A model generated the notes under the pieces. The model saw only the letters and a program-made list of their open reading frames with translations, was not told the DNA's origin and made no database searches. DNA of 64,000 nucleotides, from the NCBI GenBank assembly GCA_049516635.1, contig JBEKSX010000001.1, positions 1-64,000 on the forward strand, given 5' to 3'. Each line of letters opens with the position of its first letter. The stretch's first letter is position 1. The DNA comes from JBEKSX01 sp049516635. Its GTDB lineage: Bacteria; Bacteroidota; Ignavibacteria; Tepidaquicellales; OLB5. Position numbers and translations under genes: made by a program. Shown here one piece after another: positions 9,451-19,566 of the stretch.

Positions 9451-10040
9451 AACGATTCGGTGTATTTGGGGGAGCTTTTAATCCCGTTCACATGGCTCAT
9501 TTAATCATTGTAGAAGATGTCAGGGAGCAGATGCATCTCGATAAAGTGATATTTATTCCCTATGCAAATCCTCCCCATAAACCGCATGACGAGCTGATAG
9601 ATGCAGAGTTCAGGCTCACTATGATAAATCTTGCTATCGCAGGAAATCCGGGTTTCGAATCCAGCGATATTGAGATACAGAACGGCAGGGTATCTAAAAC
9701 ATATACCGTTGATACACTGATAAGCTTAAGGGATATTTACGGAACAGATCAAATTATATTTTATCTCATAATCGGGCTTGATAATCTTATTGAGCTTCAC
9801 ACATGGAAAGAACCGGGTAAGTTATTTATTTTATCAGAAGTGCTTGTAATTAACAGACCCGGTTATGTAATACAAAATGTGAAACATGATTACGGTAAGC
9901 AGGTAAAATTTATTTCAGCACCCGCTATTGATATCTCCTCAACGGATATCAGACTGAGGATCAGGGAAAATAAAACTATAAAATACCTGGTACCGGAACA
10001 GGTGGAAAAATATATATTAATCAATAATTTATATCGTTAA
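9447..10040 (+). CDS. nadD: Nicotinate-nucleotide adenylyltransferase
   Basis: A 197-residue enzyme of normal length that joins nicotinate mononucleotide and ATP into deamido-NAD in NAD biosynthesis. It has the nucleotidyltransferase GGAFNPVHMAHL motif (residues 7-18, with the HxxH-type site), a PPHKPH segment, GLDNL in the middle and ISSTDIR near residue 170, the family's ISSTxIR signature. The TTG start at 9447 overlaps the previous stop codon (TTGA), the only start that preserves the N-terminal strand. Translation coupling to the glycosyltransferase gene is likely. Confidence 0.95.
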   Translation: MKRFGVFGGAFNPVHMAHLIIVEDVREQMHLDKVIFIPYANPPHKPHDELIDAEFRLTMINLAIAGNPGFESSDIEIQNGRVSKTYTVDTLISLRDIYGTDQIIFYLIIGLDNLIELHTWKEPGKLFILSEVLVINRPGYVIQNVKHDYGKQVKFISAPAIDISSTDIRLRIRENKTIKYLVPEQVEKYILINNLYR

Positions 10041-10058
10041 AATTATCATATCCTATTT

Positions 10059-11471
10059 ATGGCGGTAAAGAGAATGATAGTGATGAAATTCGGCGGAACC
10101 TCTGTATCTGACAGTAATGCTATCACCAATGTTATAAACATAGTAAGAAAAAACACAGCCCGCAAGATAGTGGTCGTTTCGGCCATAGCAAAAGCAACGA
10201 ACATACTGGAACAGGCTGCACACCTTTCAGCGAACGGCAGAGCCACGGAAGCAAAAAAGATCATCGAGGGATTGGTAAGCCGCCATTATACGATCATCAA
10301 CACGCTTATTAAAAATGATGAGCTCAAAGCAGAAGCAACAGAAAAAGTGATCAACTATCACCTAAAGCTGGAAGAGCTCATTACCGGACTTGCCGTCATA
10401 AAGGAGCTTACACTCCGCACCCTTGATGCTTTCAGGGTGTTCGGAGAGCTGCTTTCATCGTTGGTGATCTATTATGCTATGAAAGACAGGGACATGAATG
10501 TTGTGCTCGCCGATTCAAGAAATATAATCAAAACGGATAATGAATATTCCCGTGCCTACCCGGATATGGAGATCACTCAGAACAACATTGACACTCATAT
10601 TCTTCCTCTTCTTAAAAAGGGAAAGACCGTTCTGACACAGGGTTTTATAGCATCGACCAACGAGGGAATCCCGACCACGATGGGTCGGGAGAGTTCGGAT
10701 TTTACGGCAGCTATCTACGGAGCATCGATAGGTGCGGATGAAATTCAGATATGGACGGATGTGGACGGTGTTTTAACTGCGGACCCAGGCATGATAAAAA
10801 AAGCAAAGAAACTATCTGAAATCTCATTCCTCGAAATGGAGGAGCTCTCAAACTTCGGTGCAAAGGTACTGCATAAAAATTCGATACGTCCTGCTTTCCA
10901 TAAGAACATTCCTCTGAGAGTGCTAAATTCTAAAAATACAGCTTCTGCCGGAACGGTTATCCACAAAAGGTTGAATTTTCCCCGGACCATTAAATCCATC
11001 ACATATAAAAGAAATATTATGGTCCTGCGTTTAAAACCGAAGGAAGGGATAAATCAATATATTTTCTGGGAAATGCTTCTGAATATTTTGGGCAAACACA
11101 AACCCCAGATAGATATACTCGTTTCATCCAATAATGCTATAATTATAGTAATAGCAGAAAATAATTATACGAAGATACATTATGACGACCTGAGAAATGA
11201 ATTTGAAGAAATATCAGATTACGACCTCGTAAAAGACAAAGCACTTTTGACGTTGGTCGGAGCAGACCTGTATTCGGTAAACAATATCGAGCAGAGGATA
11301 TTCCGCTCAAACCCGAAGCTAAAAGCAGAGTCGATAATTTTCGGGTATAACCCTCACAGCTTTACACTGCTCATTGACCAGAAAGAACTCAAAAGCGTTC
11401 TTCAAAAATTACACAAGGAATTTTTCGAAAAACAGGACGGCACAATGAATTTATTTCATAAAGCAAAATAA
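10059..11471 (+). CDS. lysC: Aspartate kinase
   Basis: A 470-residue monofunctional aspartokinase that phosphorylates aspartate, the first step towards lysine, diaminopimelate, threonine and methionine. It begins with KFGGTSVSDS near residue 10, the nucleotide-binding motif, and has TMGRESSDFTAAIYGASIGADEIQIWTDVDGV-type residues (about 207-240) that form the substrate site. The last 160 residues are compatible with ACT-type regulatory domains, so feedback control is expected from the family but the effector is not readable. No homoserine dehydrogenase domain is attached. dapB, which acts two steps later, follows 15 bases downstream, so this copy probably serves cell-wall diaminopimelate. Confidence 0.94.
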   Translation: MAVKRMIVMKFGGTSVSDSNAITNVINIVRKNTARKIVVVSAIAKATNILEQAAHLSANGRATEAKKIIEGLVSRHYTIINTLIKNDELKAEATEKVINYHLKLEELITGLAVIKELTLRTLDAFRVFGELLSSLVIYYAMKDRDMNVVLADSRNIIKTDNEYSRAYPDMEITQNNIDTHILPLLKKGKTVLTQGFIASTNEGIPTTMGRESSDFTAAIYGASIGADEIQIWTDVDGVLTADPGMIKKAKKLSEISFLEMEELSNFGAKVLHKNSIRPAFHKNIPLRVLNSKNTASAGTVIHKRLNFPRTIKSITYKRNIMVLRLKPKEGINQYIFWEMLLNILGKHKPQIDILVSSNNAIIIVIAENNYTKIHYDDLRNEFEEISDYDLVKDKALLTLVGADLYSVNNIEQRIFRSNPKLKAESIIFGYNPHSFTLLIDQKELKSVLQKLHKEFFEKQDGTMNLFHKAK

Positions 11472-11486
11472 AAACAATAATTTAAC

Positions 11487-12224
11487 ATGATCAAAACAGC
11501 AATAGTTGGGTATGGTAAAATGGGTAAAGAGATCGAGTCAATTCTTGATAGGAATGTTTTTACACTTACCGGTACATATGATATCGACAATAAGATACGG
11601 GATAATATGAAAGAGAAACCGGAAGTTGCAATAGAATTTTCTACACCATCAAGTATGTTCGAAAACATTGAATTCCTAGCATCGAAGAACATTAATATTG
11701 TTTGCGGCACAACGGGTTGGTATGATAAAATAGAATCGGTAAAGAAGCTCGTAGAAAAAAATAACATCGGATTTATCTACGCAAGTAATTTTTCCCTGGG
11801 TGTAAACATTTTTTATAGTATAGTTAAGTATGCTGCCGGGATATTTAATAAGTTCGAGGGCTATGACCTTGCTGTAGAGGATATCCATCACAGACAAAAG
11901 CTCGACCGTCCGAGCGGAACCGCGCTGAAGCTCGCAGAAATTCTCATGCAAATGATAAAACGTAAAGAGAAGATAGGCAGAGGTTCACAGACCGATACAG
12001 GACTCCAGCGTGAAGGTAAGCTACTGGACGTTACCTCGACCAGGGTGGGAGGTGTGGTTGGCATACATAAAGTTATGTTCGACAGTCCCTCCGATTCAAT
12101 ACTTCTGGAACATTCGGCTAAGTCAAGGCGCGGATTTGCAGAAGGTGCATTGCTCGCCGCAAAATTCATCTATAATAAAAAAGGATTCTATAAATTTGAA
12201 GAAATATTTAATAACTTAATTTAA
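11487..12224 (+). CDS. dapB: 4-hydroxy-tetrahydrodipicolinate reductase
   Basis: A 245-residue NAD(P)H-dependent reductase of the lysine/diaminopimelate pathway. The Rossmann motif GYGKMGKEIE is at residues 8-17. Further landmarks are EFSTPSS, CGTTGW near residue 73 and the substrate-binding EDIHHRQKLDRPSGTA near residue 131, containing the catalytic His and Lys. It is slightly shorter than the E. coli enzyme but complete. It lies 15 bases after the aspartate kinase and 7 bases before the YIP1 gene, consistent with one operon. dapA is not in the window. Confidence 0.95.
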   Translation: MIKTAIVGYGKMGKEIESILDRNVFTLTGTYDIDNKIRDNMKEKPEVAIEFSTPSSMFENIEFLASKNINIVCGTTGWYDKIESVKKLVEKNNIGFIYASNFSLGVNIFYSIVKYAAGIFNKFEGYDLAVEDIHHRQKLDRPSGTALKLAEILMQMIKRKEKIGRGSQTDTGLQREGKLLDVTSTRVGGVVGIHKVMFDSPSDSILLEHSAKSRRGFAEGALLAAKFIYNKKGFYKFEEIFNNLI

Positions 12225-12231
12225 TAAAATT

Positions 12232-13068
12232 ATGGAAGATAATTTAGAGAATACAACCGACCGGCCGCCAGGTGAGGAACAATCTTCTTCCGATATATCC
12301 CAACCGCCGGAGACTGTTGAGAACATATCTCTGTCCGATGCATTGGCCGGCGTCTTCACTGAGCCGGGCAACACATTTGAGGAAGTTAAGAAAGCGACAA
12401 ACAAAAATTATTGGCTAATGCCGATAATTATCCTGATCGTACTGGCTATAGTTGCAGGTTTCCTTGTAATGCGTGATGAAGAGCTTTCCGGTGAGATAAA
12501 GGCTAAACAGATGCAAACCGTGAAAGAAAGATTACAGGAACAGGTGAAAGAAGGTAAAATGACACAGGACCAGATGAACGAGAGGATGGACCAGATGGAA
12601 AAGGGATTCAGCGGTTCCAGTCCCATATTCTATGTTTTTACTATTGTCGGTCCTATTATGGGTATTTTCATAGTACTATTTTTTAAAGGACTTGTTTTCT
12701 GGGGGGCAATTAAACTACTGAAAGGAACAGTAACCTATATGCTTGTAATTACTGTACTAGGATTAAGCAGTATTATCGAATCGATACAGACAGTCATTAA
12801 TACAGCATTGGCTATCATGCTGGGGAGGTTGAGAGTTAATATCGGACCAATATTGCTTTTTGCTCAGAATTCGCTTAGTGAGCCCATGTCTAAACTGCTT
12901 TCCCATATTGATCTTTTGACTATATGGTATTTCATTATTCTTGGGATCGGATTGGCAAAAGTATCGAATCTCAAAACATCAAAAGTGATACCGGCAGTAT
13001 TCATATTATGGCTGATCTGGGTCTGTATATCCTCGTTTGCCAACCTTCCTTTCATGGGCGGTTTTTAA
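12232..13068 (+). CDS. YIP1 family membrane protein
   Basis: A 278-residue membrane protein. The first 60 residues are acidic and polar and include SLSDALAGVFTEPGNTFEEV, typical of bacterial proteins with a Yip1 domain. The first membrane helix is near residues 62-82. A charged, Met/Gln-rich segment (about 88-125) follows, then about four further helices. Function is unknown for bacterial members. It ends the plus-strand run, with a terminator 27 bases downstream, and probably shares a transcript with dapB. Confidence 0.8.
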   Translation: MEDNLENTTDRPPGEEQSSSDISQPPETVENISLSDALAGVFTEPGNTFEEVKKATNKNYWLMPIIILIVLAIVAGFLVMRDEELSGEIKAKQMQTVKERLQEQVKEGKMTQDQMNERMDQMEKGFSGSSPIFYVFTIVGPIMGIFIVLFFKGLVFWGAIKLLKGTVTYMLVITVLGLSSIIESIQTVINTALAIMLGRLRVNIGPILLFAQNSLSEPMSKLLSHIDLLTIWYFIILGIGLAKVSNLKTSKVIPAVFILWLIWVCISSFANLPFMGGF

Positions 13069-13094
13069 CACATCGACAGGATAAAATAAAAAAG

Positions 13095-13116
13095 GCGGGT
13101 GTAATCCCGCTTTTTT
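13095..13116. terminator. Bidirectional terminator between convergent genes
   Basis: GCGGG and CCCGC form a short GC stem around the loop TGTAAT, flanked by an A-run on the left and TTTTTT on the right. It lies between the plus-strand YIP1 gene and the minus-strand beta-helix gene and can serve both. Confidence 0.8.
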
Positions 13117-13136
13117 ATTGTATCAATATAATCTAT

Positions 13137-14567
13137 CTACTTTATTAAAATCATTTTGTTCGTTTCGGAAAAACCGTCAGTTAATAATTTATAGAAATAG
13201 ATCCCTGAAGCATAATTAGTTCCATCCCACTTCACTTCATATTTACCAGGCATTAGGTTATCATCAAGAAGAACTGAAATTATTCTGCCCGCGATGTCAT
13301 ATACAATTATCTTCACATTTGATGTTTCACGTGAAACATAATAAGGAATATAAAAGCTAATTTTTGTGGCCGGATTGAACGGATTTGGGTAATTCTGGGA
13401 CAATTTGAAATTCCCTGGAACCTGACTGTTCTGTCTGATTATTCCGATAAGCATGCCTGAAATAAGATCTGTTCCCTTTCCGCCGTACGCGCCCATATCA
13501 TTCCTTATAGTCCCTCTGGACGGGTATTTTGCAAAACCCAAATGCTGAGGGTCTTCAGGATCATTATAGATGGTGCTCGAGTCACCTTTATCTACACAGG
13601 GAGAATTATTGTTGAGAATATAATTCGTATCGGCAAATACCGGATCCAGATTTATGTTACCAGCTCCCGTATATCCACCCTGCACATCACAGTAAGTAAC
13701 ATTCGCGATTCCGCTCAATAGCAGTATCTGAACCCCTGAAGGGGAGCTGTTGCCCCAAACGATATTATTCCTGATAGTGACAGTTGTGGACCATACCAGT
13801 ATACCGGCTGTACCCACGGTTGCTGAATTATTAACGATTGAATTGTTCTCAAATATTTTCGGCAGACCTGTGGAGATATTTTGCCAAGCCCATATCCCGG
13901 AGCCACCGTTATAATCCTGTCCGCCGCTATTAGAGCAAATGACATTGTTCTTTATAATGCATCCCGTATAATTCAGGACTATGCCGGGTCCGTACCTTCC
14001 GCTGTTGAACAATATCGCATTGTTCAGTATCATCGGGTAACTATCACCGATACGCATCCCGCCGCCTCCGGCACTTGTCACGCCCTGTGTGTTTGTCGCC
14101 TGATTATTTATAATTATATTGTTCTGTATCACGGGTGATGAAAGCTCTATTAAAATTCCGCCGCCTTCTCTGTACCTGCCAGCATTATGTATATCCTCCC
14201 ATTTTGTCCCCGTACCGCCAGTGATAGTAAAGCCCTGAAGAACTGTTGTAGAATCTTCTCCCGATGTTATCCTAACACAGCTTGCACTATCAGGCTGGGA
14301 GGGACTGCTGCCGTTGATGATTGTACTATTAATAAATGTTGGGTCGTTGTTCAAATAATACCTGCTGGTAACGACAATTCGTTTACCGCGGAAATTTATG
14401 TTCTCCAGATAAGTACCTGGCTCAACGAGAACCGTATCCCCATTAGAAGATGAATTGATAGCTGATTGTATCGTAGCATAACTGCCGGGGACGTGGAGAA
14501 TGTTAGAATAAGCTTCTGTAACACCCAAAAATGTTAAAATGAATATAATAAAAAATATTTTTTTCAT
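13137..14567 (-). CDS. Secreted right-handed beta-helix protein with T9SS sorting domain
   Basis: A 476-residue exported protein. It has an N-terminal signal peptide of about 20 residues and an opening YATIQSAINSSSNGDTVLVEPGTY-like pattern that marks the start of a pectate-lyase-type beta-helix. Repeated Asn-rich turns (IQNNIIINN, IENNSIVNN and similar) run to about residue 330. The last 85 residues are a type A T9SS sorting domain with QNYPNPFNPAT and a terminal KMILIK. It should cross the outer membrane by T9SS and be attached or released at the surface. Catalytic residues for carbohydrate cleavage are not evident, so binding or adhesion is as likely as enzymatic activity. Confidence 0.9.
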   Translation of the reverse strand: MKKIFFIIFILTFLGVTEAYSNILHVPGSYATIQSAINSSSNGDTVLVEPGTYLENINFRGKRIVVTSRYYLNNDPTFINSTIINGSSPSQPDSASCVRITSGEDSTTVLQGFTITGGTGTKWEDIHNAGRYREGGGILIELSSPVIQNNIIINNQATNTQGVTSAGGGGMRIGDSYPMILNNAILFNSGRYGPGIVLNYTGCIIKNNVICSNSGGQDYNGGSGIWAWQNISTGLPKIFENNSIVNNSATVGTAGILVWSTTVTIRNNIVWGNSSPSGVQILLLSGIANVTYCDVQGGYTGAGNINLDPVFADTNYILNNNSPCVDKGDSSTIYNDPEDPQHLGFAKYPSRGTIRNDMGAYGGKGTDLISGMLIGIIRQNSQVPGNFKLSQNYPNPFNPATKISFYIPYYVSRETSNVKIIVYDIAGRIISVLLDDNLMPGKYEVKWDGTNYASGIYFYKLLTDGFSETNKMILIK

Positions 14568-14688
14568 AAAACATATAATTTATTTATTAATGAACTCTCT
14601 AAAATTTAGTAGTAGAATATCCCCCGTCCGGCACATACTTCCGCGAACCATCTGCTCAATTCTTCCATATGGTATTCATGCATTAAAA

Positions 14689-15606
14689 TTAGTTCATATT
14701 TAGATTAAAAATATCTTTGAATTCATCAGTCTCCAGGATCTTTCTCAAAGTCATAACAAAATCAGGCGACTGCTGGAACGGATGGCTGTTAAATAAAGCC
14801 TGGCACTTTTCATCCAGATAATCGGTAAGCTCACCCAAACGTCCTCCTGCAGTTTGTTCTATCCGGCTGACATAGTTCCTGTTAAATCTCAACTTTTCGG
14901 GATTTACATATCCAGAATCCACCAGAGCTTTAGTCTTTTTATTGCAGCGACAGGGATTAGCCGGATCTATAAGCCCGCATTTATCATACATAAAATTAAA
15001 CAAGTCTCTTCGAGTCCTTGAAAGTATTTTCCTGAAATTCTCCTTGCTGATCTCCATTATTTCGCTTCCTATCCTATCCGGAACCCCAAAAATTCCACCC
15101 AGTATGTATATCATTCTCTGCTCTCTATCCAGGCATAACAACATCCCGAACATACAGCTTATCTTTACTTCTTCAATAATTATGTTCATATCAATAGGAA
15201 CACTGTTCGGGTCGGGAAGATCATGATCCGGTGTTTCATCTATGCTTCTTCCATAATCAGCAAAGTTTGTGTTATGCATACTCTCTCCCCTACTTTTCTT
15301 CATATTCAGCACATGATTAACCACTATCCTGTATGCCCAGGTTCTGAAACTGCTTCTGCCTTCAAATGAGGAAAGTTTGGTAATGATCTTTATAAGGACT
15401 TCCTGTGTTGCATCAGCAGCTTCATCGGGATTAAATACCATACGCAGTGCTATGTTATATATCCAGTCCTGGTGACGCCTTATGAGCGTCTCGAGCGAGT
15501 CCTTATTGCCCGAAACTGCTTCTTTTATAAGATTCACATCGGTTTTATCGTTCGTATATTTTTCAGAAAAGGGATTTATCATATCTCTTCTATAATTATT
15601 AGACAA
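14689..15606 (-). CDS. ECF-type RNA polymerase sigma factor with C-terminal extension
   Basis: A 305-residue sigma-70 family factor. Region 2 is clear (ETLIRRHQDWIYNIALRM, DEAADATQEVLIKII, FRTWAYRIVVNHVLN, about residues 38-108). A region 4-like helix-turn-helix occurs near residues 155-195 (CLDREQRMIYILGGIFG, EISKENFRKILSRTR). About 105 residues follow that are absent from minimal ECF factors, including a Cys cluster in DPANPCRCNKK near residue 218, which may bind metal or sense redox state. The annotated start is TTG at 15606; the ATG at 15582 is an alternative. No anti-sigma factor is adjacent, so control may lie in the extension. Confidence 0.87.
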   Translation of the reverse strand: MSNNYRRDMINPFSEKYTNDKTDVNLIKEAVSGNKDSLETLIRRHQDWIYNIALRMVFNPDEAADATQEVLIKIITKLSSFEGRSSFRTWAYRIVVNHVLNMKKSRGESMHNTNFADYGRSIDETPDHDLPDPNSVPIDMNIIIEEVKISCMFGMLLCLDREQRMIYILGGIFGVPDRIGSEIMEISKENFRKILSRTRRDLFNFMYDKCGLIDPANPCRCNKKTKALVDSGYVNPEKLRFNRNYVSRIEQTAGGRLGELTDYLDEKCQALFNSHPFQQSPDFVMTLRKILETDEFKDIFNLNMN

Positions 15607-15769
15607 TTTAAAATGTGCACTGTGACAGTTTCAAGATAAATGGAAGGAGATAATGGGATTATCAGGCAATACCGCAATTCATCAAAGCCTTTTTCAAGAG
15701 ACTCCGAAGGGATATAGAAGACCTGAATAAAATGGAATGATTAACTTGTAGCCGGTTATAAAATTGTTA

Positions 15770-17467
15770 TTACTTGCTTCCGTTCACCTCATGGATACTT
15801 AACCAGTTCTCGATATCCTTAATAACATCTTTTATGCTTCCGCTTTGAAATGGAGAATTCAATCCCGCGAGCTTCACCAGATCAAGGAACGATTTGCTTC
15901 CTCCTGCATTGCACAAACGGATATAATCTTCTATAGCCTTTTTCATACTCTCGTGGGATCTTTTCCAGAACTGGAATGCGCATATCTGTGCCAGACAATA
16001 ATCAATATAATAGAACGGGTAGAGATAAATGTGCCTTTGCTGCTGCCATCTCCCGCCGTTCAGCAGAAACTCATTTTCATCATAATCAAGATAAGGAAGA
16101 TATTTTTTCTCAATCTCAAGCCATGCCTTCTTTCTCATTGCAGGGGTAGCGTCGGGATTCTCATACACATAATGCTGGAATTCATCAACGGTCACTCCGT
16201 ACGGGATAAAGATAAGGGCACCCTTTAAATGCGAATATTTAAATTTATCCACTTCCTCTTTAAAAAAACAATTCATATACGGCCATGCGAAAAATTCCAT
16301 GCTCATGGAATGTATCTCGCACGCTTCTGATGTAGGTGAATAATATTCGGGTATCTCAAAATCTCTGCTTCTGAACGCCTGGAAAGCATGACCTGCTTCG
16401 TGTGTCAGCACTTCGACATCACCTGCAGTCCCGTTAAAATTAGAAAAGATAAACGGGCTTTTGTAATCCTCGAGAAAAGTACAGTATCCCCCAGTATCTT
16501 TACCTTTTTTGGTAACCAGGTCCATCAATTCATTTTCTACCATATAGTTGAAGAACTCTGCGGTTTCAGGGGATAAGGATTCATACATACCTTTTGCACA
16601 ATTTACGATCCAGCCCGGCTGCCCGTGAGGTTTTGCATTACCATCCTTGAAATCCAGCGGCTGATCATAATATTTCATCTGATCCAATCCCAGTCTTTTC
16701 ATTTGTTTTTTATTCAGAGCAACAGCTACGGGAACGATGTAATCCTCAACCTGTTTCCTAAATACCGATACCATGTCAGCATTATAATCCGTTCTGCCCA
16801 TCCTAGCATAGCCCATTTCGATGAAGTTTTTGTATCCTAATTTTACCGCCATACTGTGACGGAGCTTTACGAGCTCATCATAGAGACGGTCAAATTCATC
16901 TCCATTATCGGAGAAGAATTTCCATTTTGCAAGATTAGCTTCCCTTCTTATCTCACGATCGGTCGACTCTATATACGGGTTTAATCCGGAAAGGTTCAGC
17001 TCTTCTCCGTTGAAATTGATCTTTGCAGATGCCAGGAGCTTGGTATACTCGGTCTTCAATTTATTTTCCAGCTTAAGATCTTCCATAATTTCAGGTTTGA
17101 AGGTTCGTACCATCTGCTCGGCGTAATCGAACAGCTGTTTGCCCCATTTCTCTTTGAGCTGCTTTTTGAATTTTGAATTTATTATGGATTGATAATATTT
17201 AGTAATCAATCCTTCGTATACCGGATAACTCTGGTCGAAATATTCCCTTTCCAGACGGTAAAATTTATCAGTGGTATCAATTGAGTATTTAATGCTGGCT
17301 ATGGTTCCCATGGTCTCAAATTCTCGTCGCAGGGAATTGATCTCCTTCATAACCACATCCTGAACTTCAAACGTATCGGCATTATCAAAACCGGATAGGA
17401 GAAAATAAAATTTTTTTTCCAGTTCGTTGATATCCGGCCTCTCATACATGATCTCACTAAATTTCAT
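15770..17467 (-). CDS. M3 family oligoendopeptidase
   Basis: A 565-residue cytoplasmic zinc peptidase of the PepF/oligoendopeptidase F group, which degrades short peptides. The catalytic HEAGHAFQ motif has its first His near residue 356, and the third zinc ligand is expected in EIHSMSMEFFAWP near residue 385, giving the HExxH and distal Glu of clan MA. Length and the helical N-terminal half match the family. The gene stands alone: 163 bases from the sigma factor and 241 bases from the methyltransferase. Confidence 0.92.
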   Translation of the reverse strand: MKFSEIMYERPDINELEKKFYFLLSGFDNADTFEVQDVVMKEINSLRREFETMGTIASIKYSIDTTDKFYRLEREYFDQSYPVYEGLITKYYQSIINSKFKKQLKEKWGKQLFDYAEQMVRTFKPEIMEDLKLENKLKTEYTKLLASAKINFNGEELNLSGLNPYIESTDREIRREANLAKWKFFSDNGDEFDRLYDELVKLRHSMAVKLGYKNFIEMGYARMGRTDYNADMVSVFRKQVEDYIVPVAVALNKKQMKRLGLDQMKYYDQPLDFKDGNAKPHGQPGWIVNCAKGMYESLSPETAEFFNYMVENELMDLVTKKGKDTGGYCTFLEDYKSPFIFSNFNGTAGDVEVLTHEAGHAFQAFRSRDFEIPEYYSPTSEACEIHSMSMEFFAWPYMNCFFKEEVDKFKYSHLKGALIFIPYGVTVDEFQHYVYENPDATPAMRKKAWLEIEKKYLPYLDYDENEFLLNGGRWQQQRHIYLYPFYYIDYCLAQICAFQFWKRSHESMKKAIEDYIRLCNAGGSKSFLDLVKLAGLNSPFQSGSIKDVIKDIENWLSIHEVNGSK

Positions 17468-17708
17468 TATGATTACACCTTTCCATCAATAAATAATTGA
17501 TAATTAATTATTTAAAATCTATTGAGGATACAGATTTCATAAAAATCCCCTACTTTTTTAACAGATAAATCAAAAACTTTGTTCTAAGATACAAATATTT
17601 TTTTAATAATTCGGGGATAAATAAAGGTAAAAAGTGGTAAGAAAGAATATCGATCCCTAAACAGATTAAATTTCTTCATTTACCATAAGAACATAACTCC
17701 TTTAATCC

Positions 17709-18470
17709 TCAATTCTTCCTGCAAGTCACTACGAATTCTTTTTTAGCTTCCTCGAGAGAATGACTATAGAAATCTCCGAAAATCTGCTCAATTCTCAATT
17801 TTGCCCTCGTCATCAAATGCTCGAGTTCATAACGGAAAAAGTATCTGAACGGAAAATTGGCGCTATCTTCATGCTGACCGTCAATATCATTCCACACAAA
17901 TTTGAAAGTGATATGCTGAATCTGATGAATATAATCAGGTTTTACCGTATCGTAACGCTTTAGACTCTTTCCGGGTTCGTATTGGACATCATAAATGAGC
18001 TGTTCCCGGGTTCCCTCCGATATAAGTTCAAGTTTCGGTACGAACACATCAAATATGAATTTACCATCATCTGTAAGATGTTCACGAATAGAATTAAGAG
18101 CATCGAGCTGGTCATCGACCGCGATCAAGTGTGAGAACATCCTGAAGGGTGCTATTATGAGTTCGAATTTTTTATCCAATTTAAAGTTCCTTACATCCTG
18201 ATAGTGAAGTCGGTAATGCTGGTTTTCCAGCATCTTGCTTTTTAAATTATTCAGCATGTTAGTACTAATATCTATGCCATATATATCAGCGCCTCCAGAA
18301 AGCGCCCTAAGAAATATTCTCCCTGTACCGGTACCGATCTCAAGTACGGGGCCTCCGCATTCCGCAATGCGTTCTAAGTAATAATCCCTGCTCTGCTTTT
18401 CCAGAATATGATCGTAAATGATATCATAGAAACGAACCATTGTTTCGGAATATATAAAAGTGTCCTTCAT
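17709..18470 (-). CDS. Class I SAM-dependent methyltransferase
   Basis: A 253-residue methyltransferase with a Rossmann-like fold. Motif I is VLEIGTGTGRIFLRAL (about residues 36-51), followed by the acidic YGIDIS (about 57-62) that binds the ribose of S-adenosylmethionine, and FELIIAPFRMF as motif IV near residue 104. The substrate cannot be inferred. The gene is 19 bases downstream of rsgA in the same direction, so it is probably expressed with it. Confidence 0.88.
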   Translation of the reverse strand: MKDTFIYSETMVRFYDIIYDHILEKQSRDYYLERIAECGGPVLEIGTGTGRIFLRALSGGADIYGIDISTNMLNNLKSKMLENQHYRLHYQDVRNFKLDKKFELIIAPFRMFSHLIAVDDQLDALNSIREHLTDDGKFIFDVFVPKLELISEGTREQLIYDVQYEPGKSLKRYDTVKPDYIHQIQHITFKFVWNDIDGQHEDSANFPFRYFFRYELEHLMTRAKLRIEQIFGDFYSHSLEEAKKEFVVTCRKN

Positions 18471-18489
18471 GGTTATAATATAAATTTAT

Positions 18490-19566
18490 TTAATGTTGTT
18501 TGTACTTCATTTTCATAACCTGTTTTACATCTTTACGGATCTTTTTCCATTTCTTTCTTTCAGCCAGAATTGAACTTTCGTATTTTCTTCTTTCAAAATA
18601 ATTAATTTCACGCTGCATTTTATTATAGCTTTTTAGCCTGTCCTCATCGAGTGTTCCATCCTCAAATGCTTTTCGGACGGCGCAGCCCGGCTCTTTTGTG
18701 TGAGTACAGTCTTTGAACCGGCAACTCTGCGCCAATGCTTCAATATCGGAGAAAATGTCACTCAATCCTTCGCTGCCCTCCCACAGCTGAAGCTCACGTA
18801 GACCGGGTGTGTCGATTATCATCCCTCCATCCTGAAGAACTACCAGTTCTCTGCGTGTTGTGGTGTGGACACCTTTATCTTTATAGCCGGTGATTTCGTT
18901 CACCTTCATAATATCACTGCCTATGAGTGTGTTTATAAGTGTTGATTTACCTACTCCTGAAGAACCGAGCAGTGCTACCGTTCTATTACCGGTAAAATAT
19001 TTTCTTATCTCCTTCAATCCATAACCGGTAATACAGCTTATCATTTGGGAAGGAACATCGTTGAACAGGTCCTTAAGTTCTTCGAACGTAACATCAGGAT
19101 TTTCGCAGAGATCAGATTTGCTTAGTACGATGACAGGCATTATTCTGTTTTCTTTAGCGAGTATAAGATACCTTTCCAATCGTCTTAGATTCAGGTCCTT
19201 ATTCATCGAAGTCATAATAAATACAGTATCTATATTCGAAGCAAGTATTTGTTCATCCGTTTTCGCGCCAGCAGATTTTCTCGAGAACTTAGTCCTTCTA
19301 GGCATTACATCTTCGATAATTGCCTTTTTTTCTTCGGGAAAAGGACGAAATAGTATCCAATCCCCGACTGCCGGGAAATCCACTTTATTTTCACAATTAA
19401 AGTACATTTTCCCGGACATTTCGCCTGCTAGCTCTCCGTATTCGGAGTAAATTATGTGGTTGTTCTTATTCTCGACAGCAACCCGTCCGGGAGATAAGCC
19501 ATCCTGATTAAGTTTAGAAAGATGTTCCTTAAAAAAAGAATTCCAACCGTATTGTTTTAGATCCAT
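18490..19566 (-). CDS. rsgA: Ribosome small subunit-dependent GTPase A
   Basis: A 358-residue GTPase that acts late in 30S ribosomal subunit assembly. An N-terminal OB-fold region is followed by a circularly permuted GTPase domain: the SKSD motif (G4) comes before GSSGVGKSTLIN (G1, about residues 196-207) and DTPGLRE (G3). The zinc-binding CRFKDCTHTKEPGC segment follows (about residue 285). The order G4-G1-G3 is diagnostic for this family. An ABC exporter gene lies 80 bases upstream. Confidence 0.96.
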   Translation of the reverse strand: MDLKQYGWNSFFKEHLSKLNQDGLSPGRVAVENKNNHIIYSEYGELAGEMSGKMYFNCENKVDFPAVGDWILFRPFPEEKKAIIEDVMPRRTKFSRKSAGAKTDEQILASNIDTVFIMTSMNKDLNLRRLERYLILAKENRIMPVIVLSKSDLCENPDVTFEELKDLFNDVPSQMISCITGYGLKEIRKYFTGNRTVALLGSSGVGKSTLINTLIGSDIMKVNEITGYKDKGVHTTTRRELVVLQDGGMIIDTPGLRELQLWEGSEGLSDIFSDIEALAQSCRFKDCTHTKEPGCAVRKAFEDGTLDEDRLKSYNKMQREINYFERRKYESSILAERKKWKKIRKDVKQVMKMKYKQH

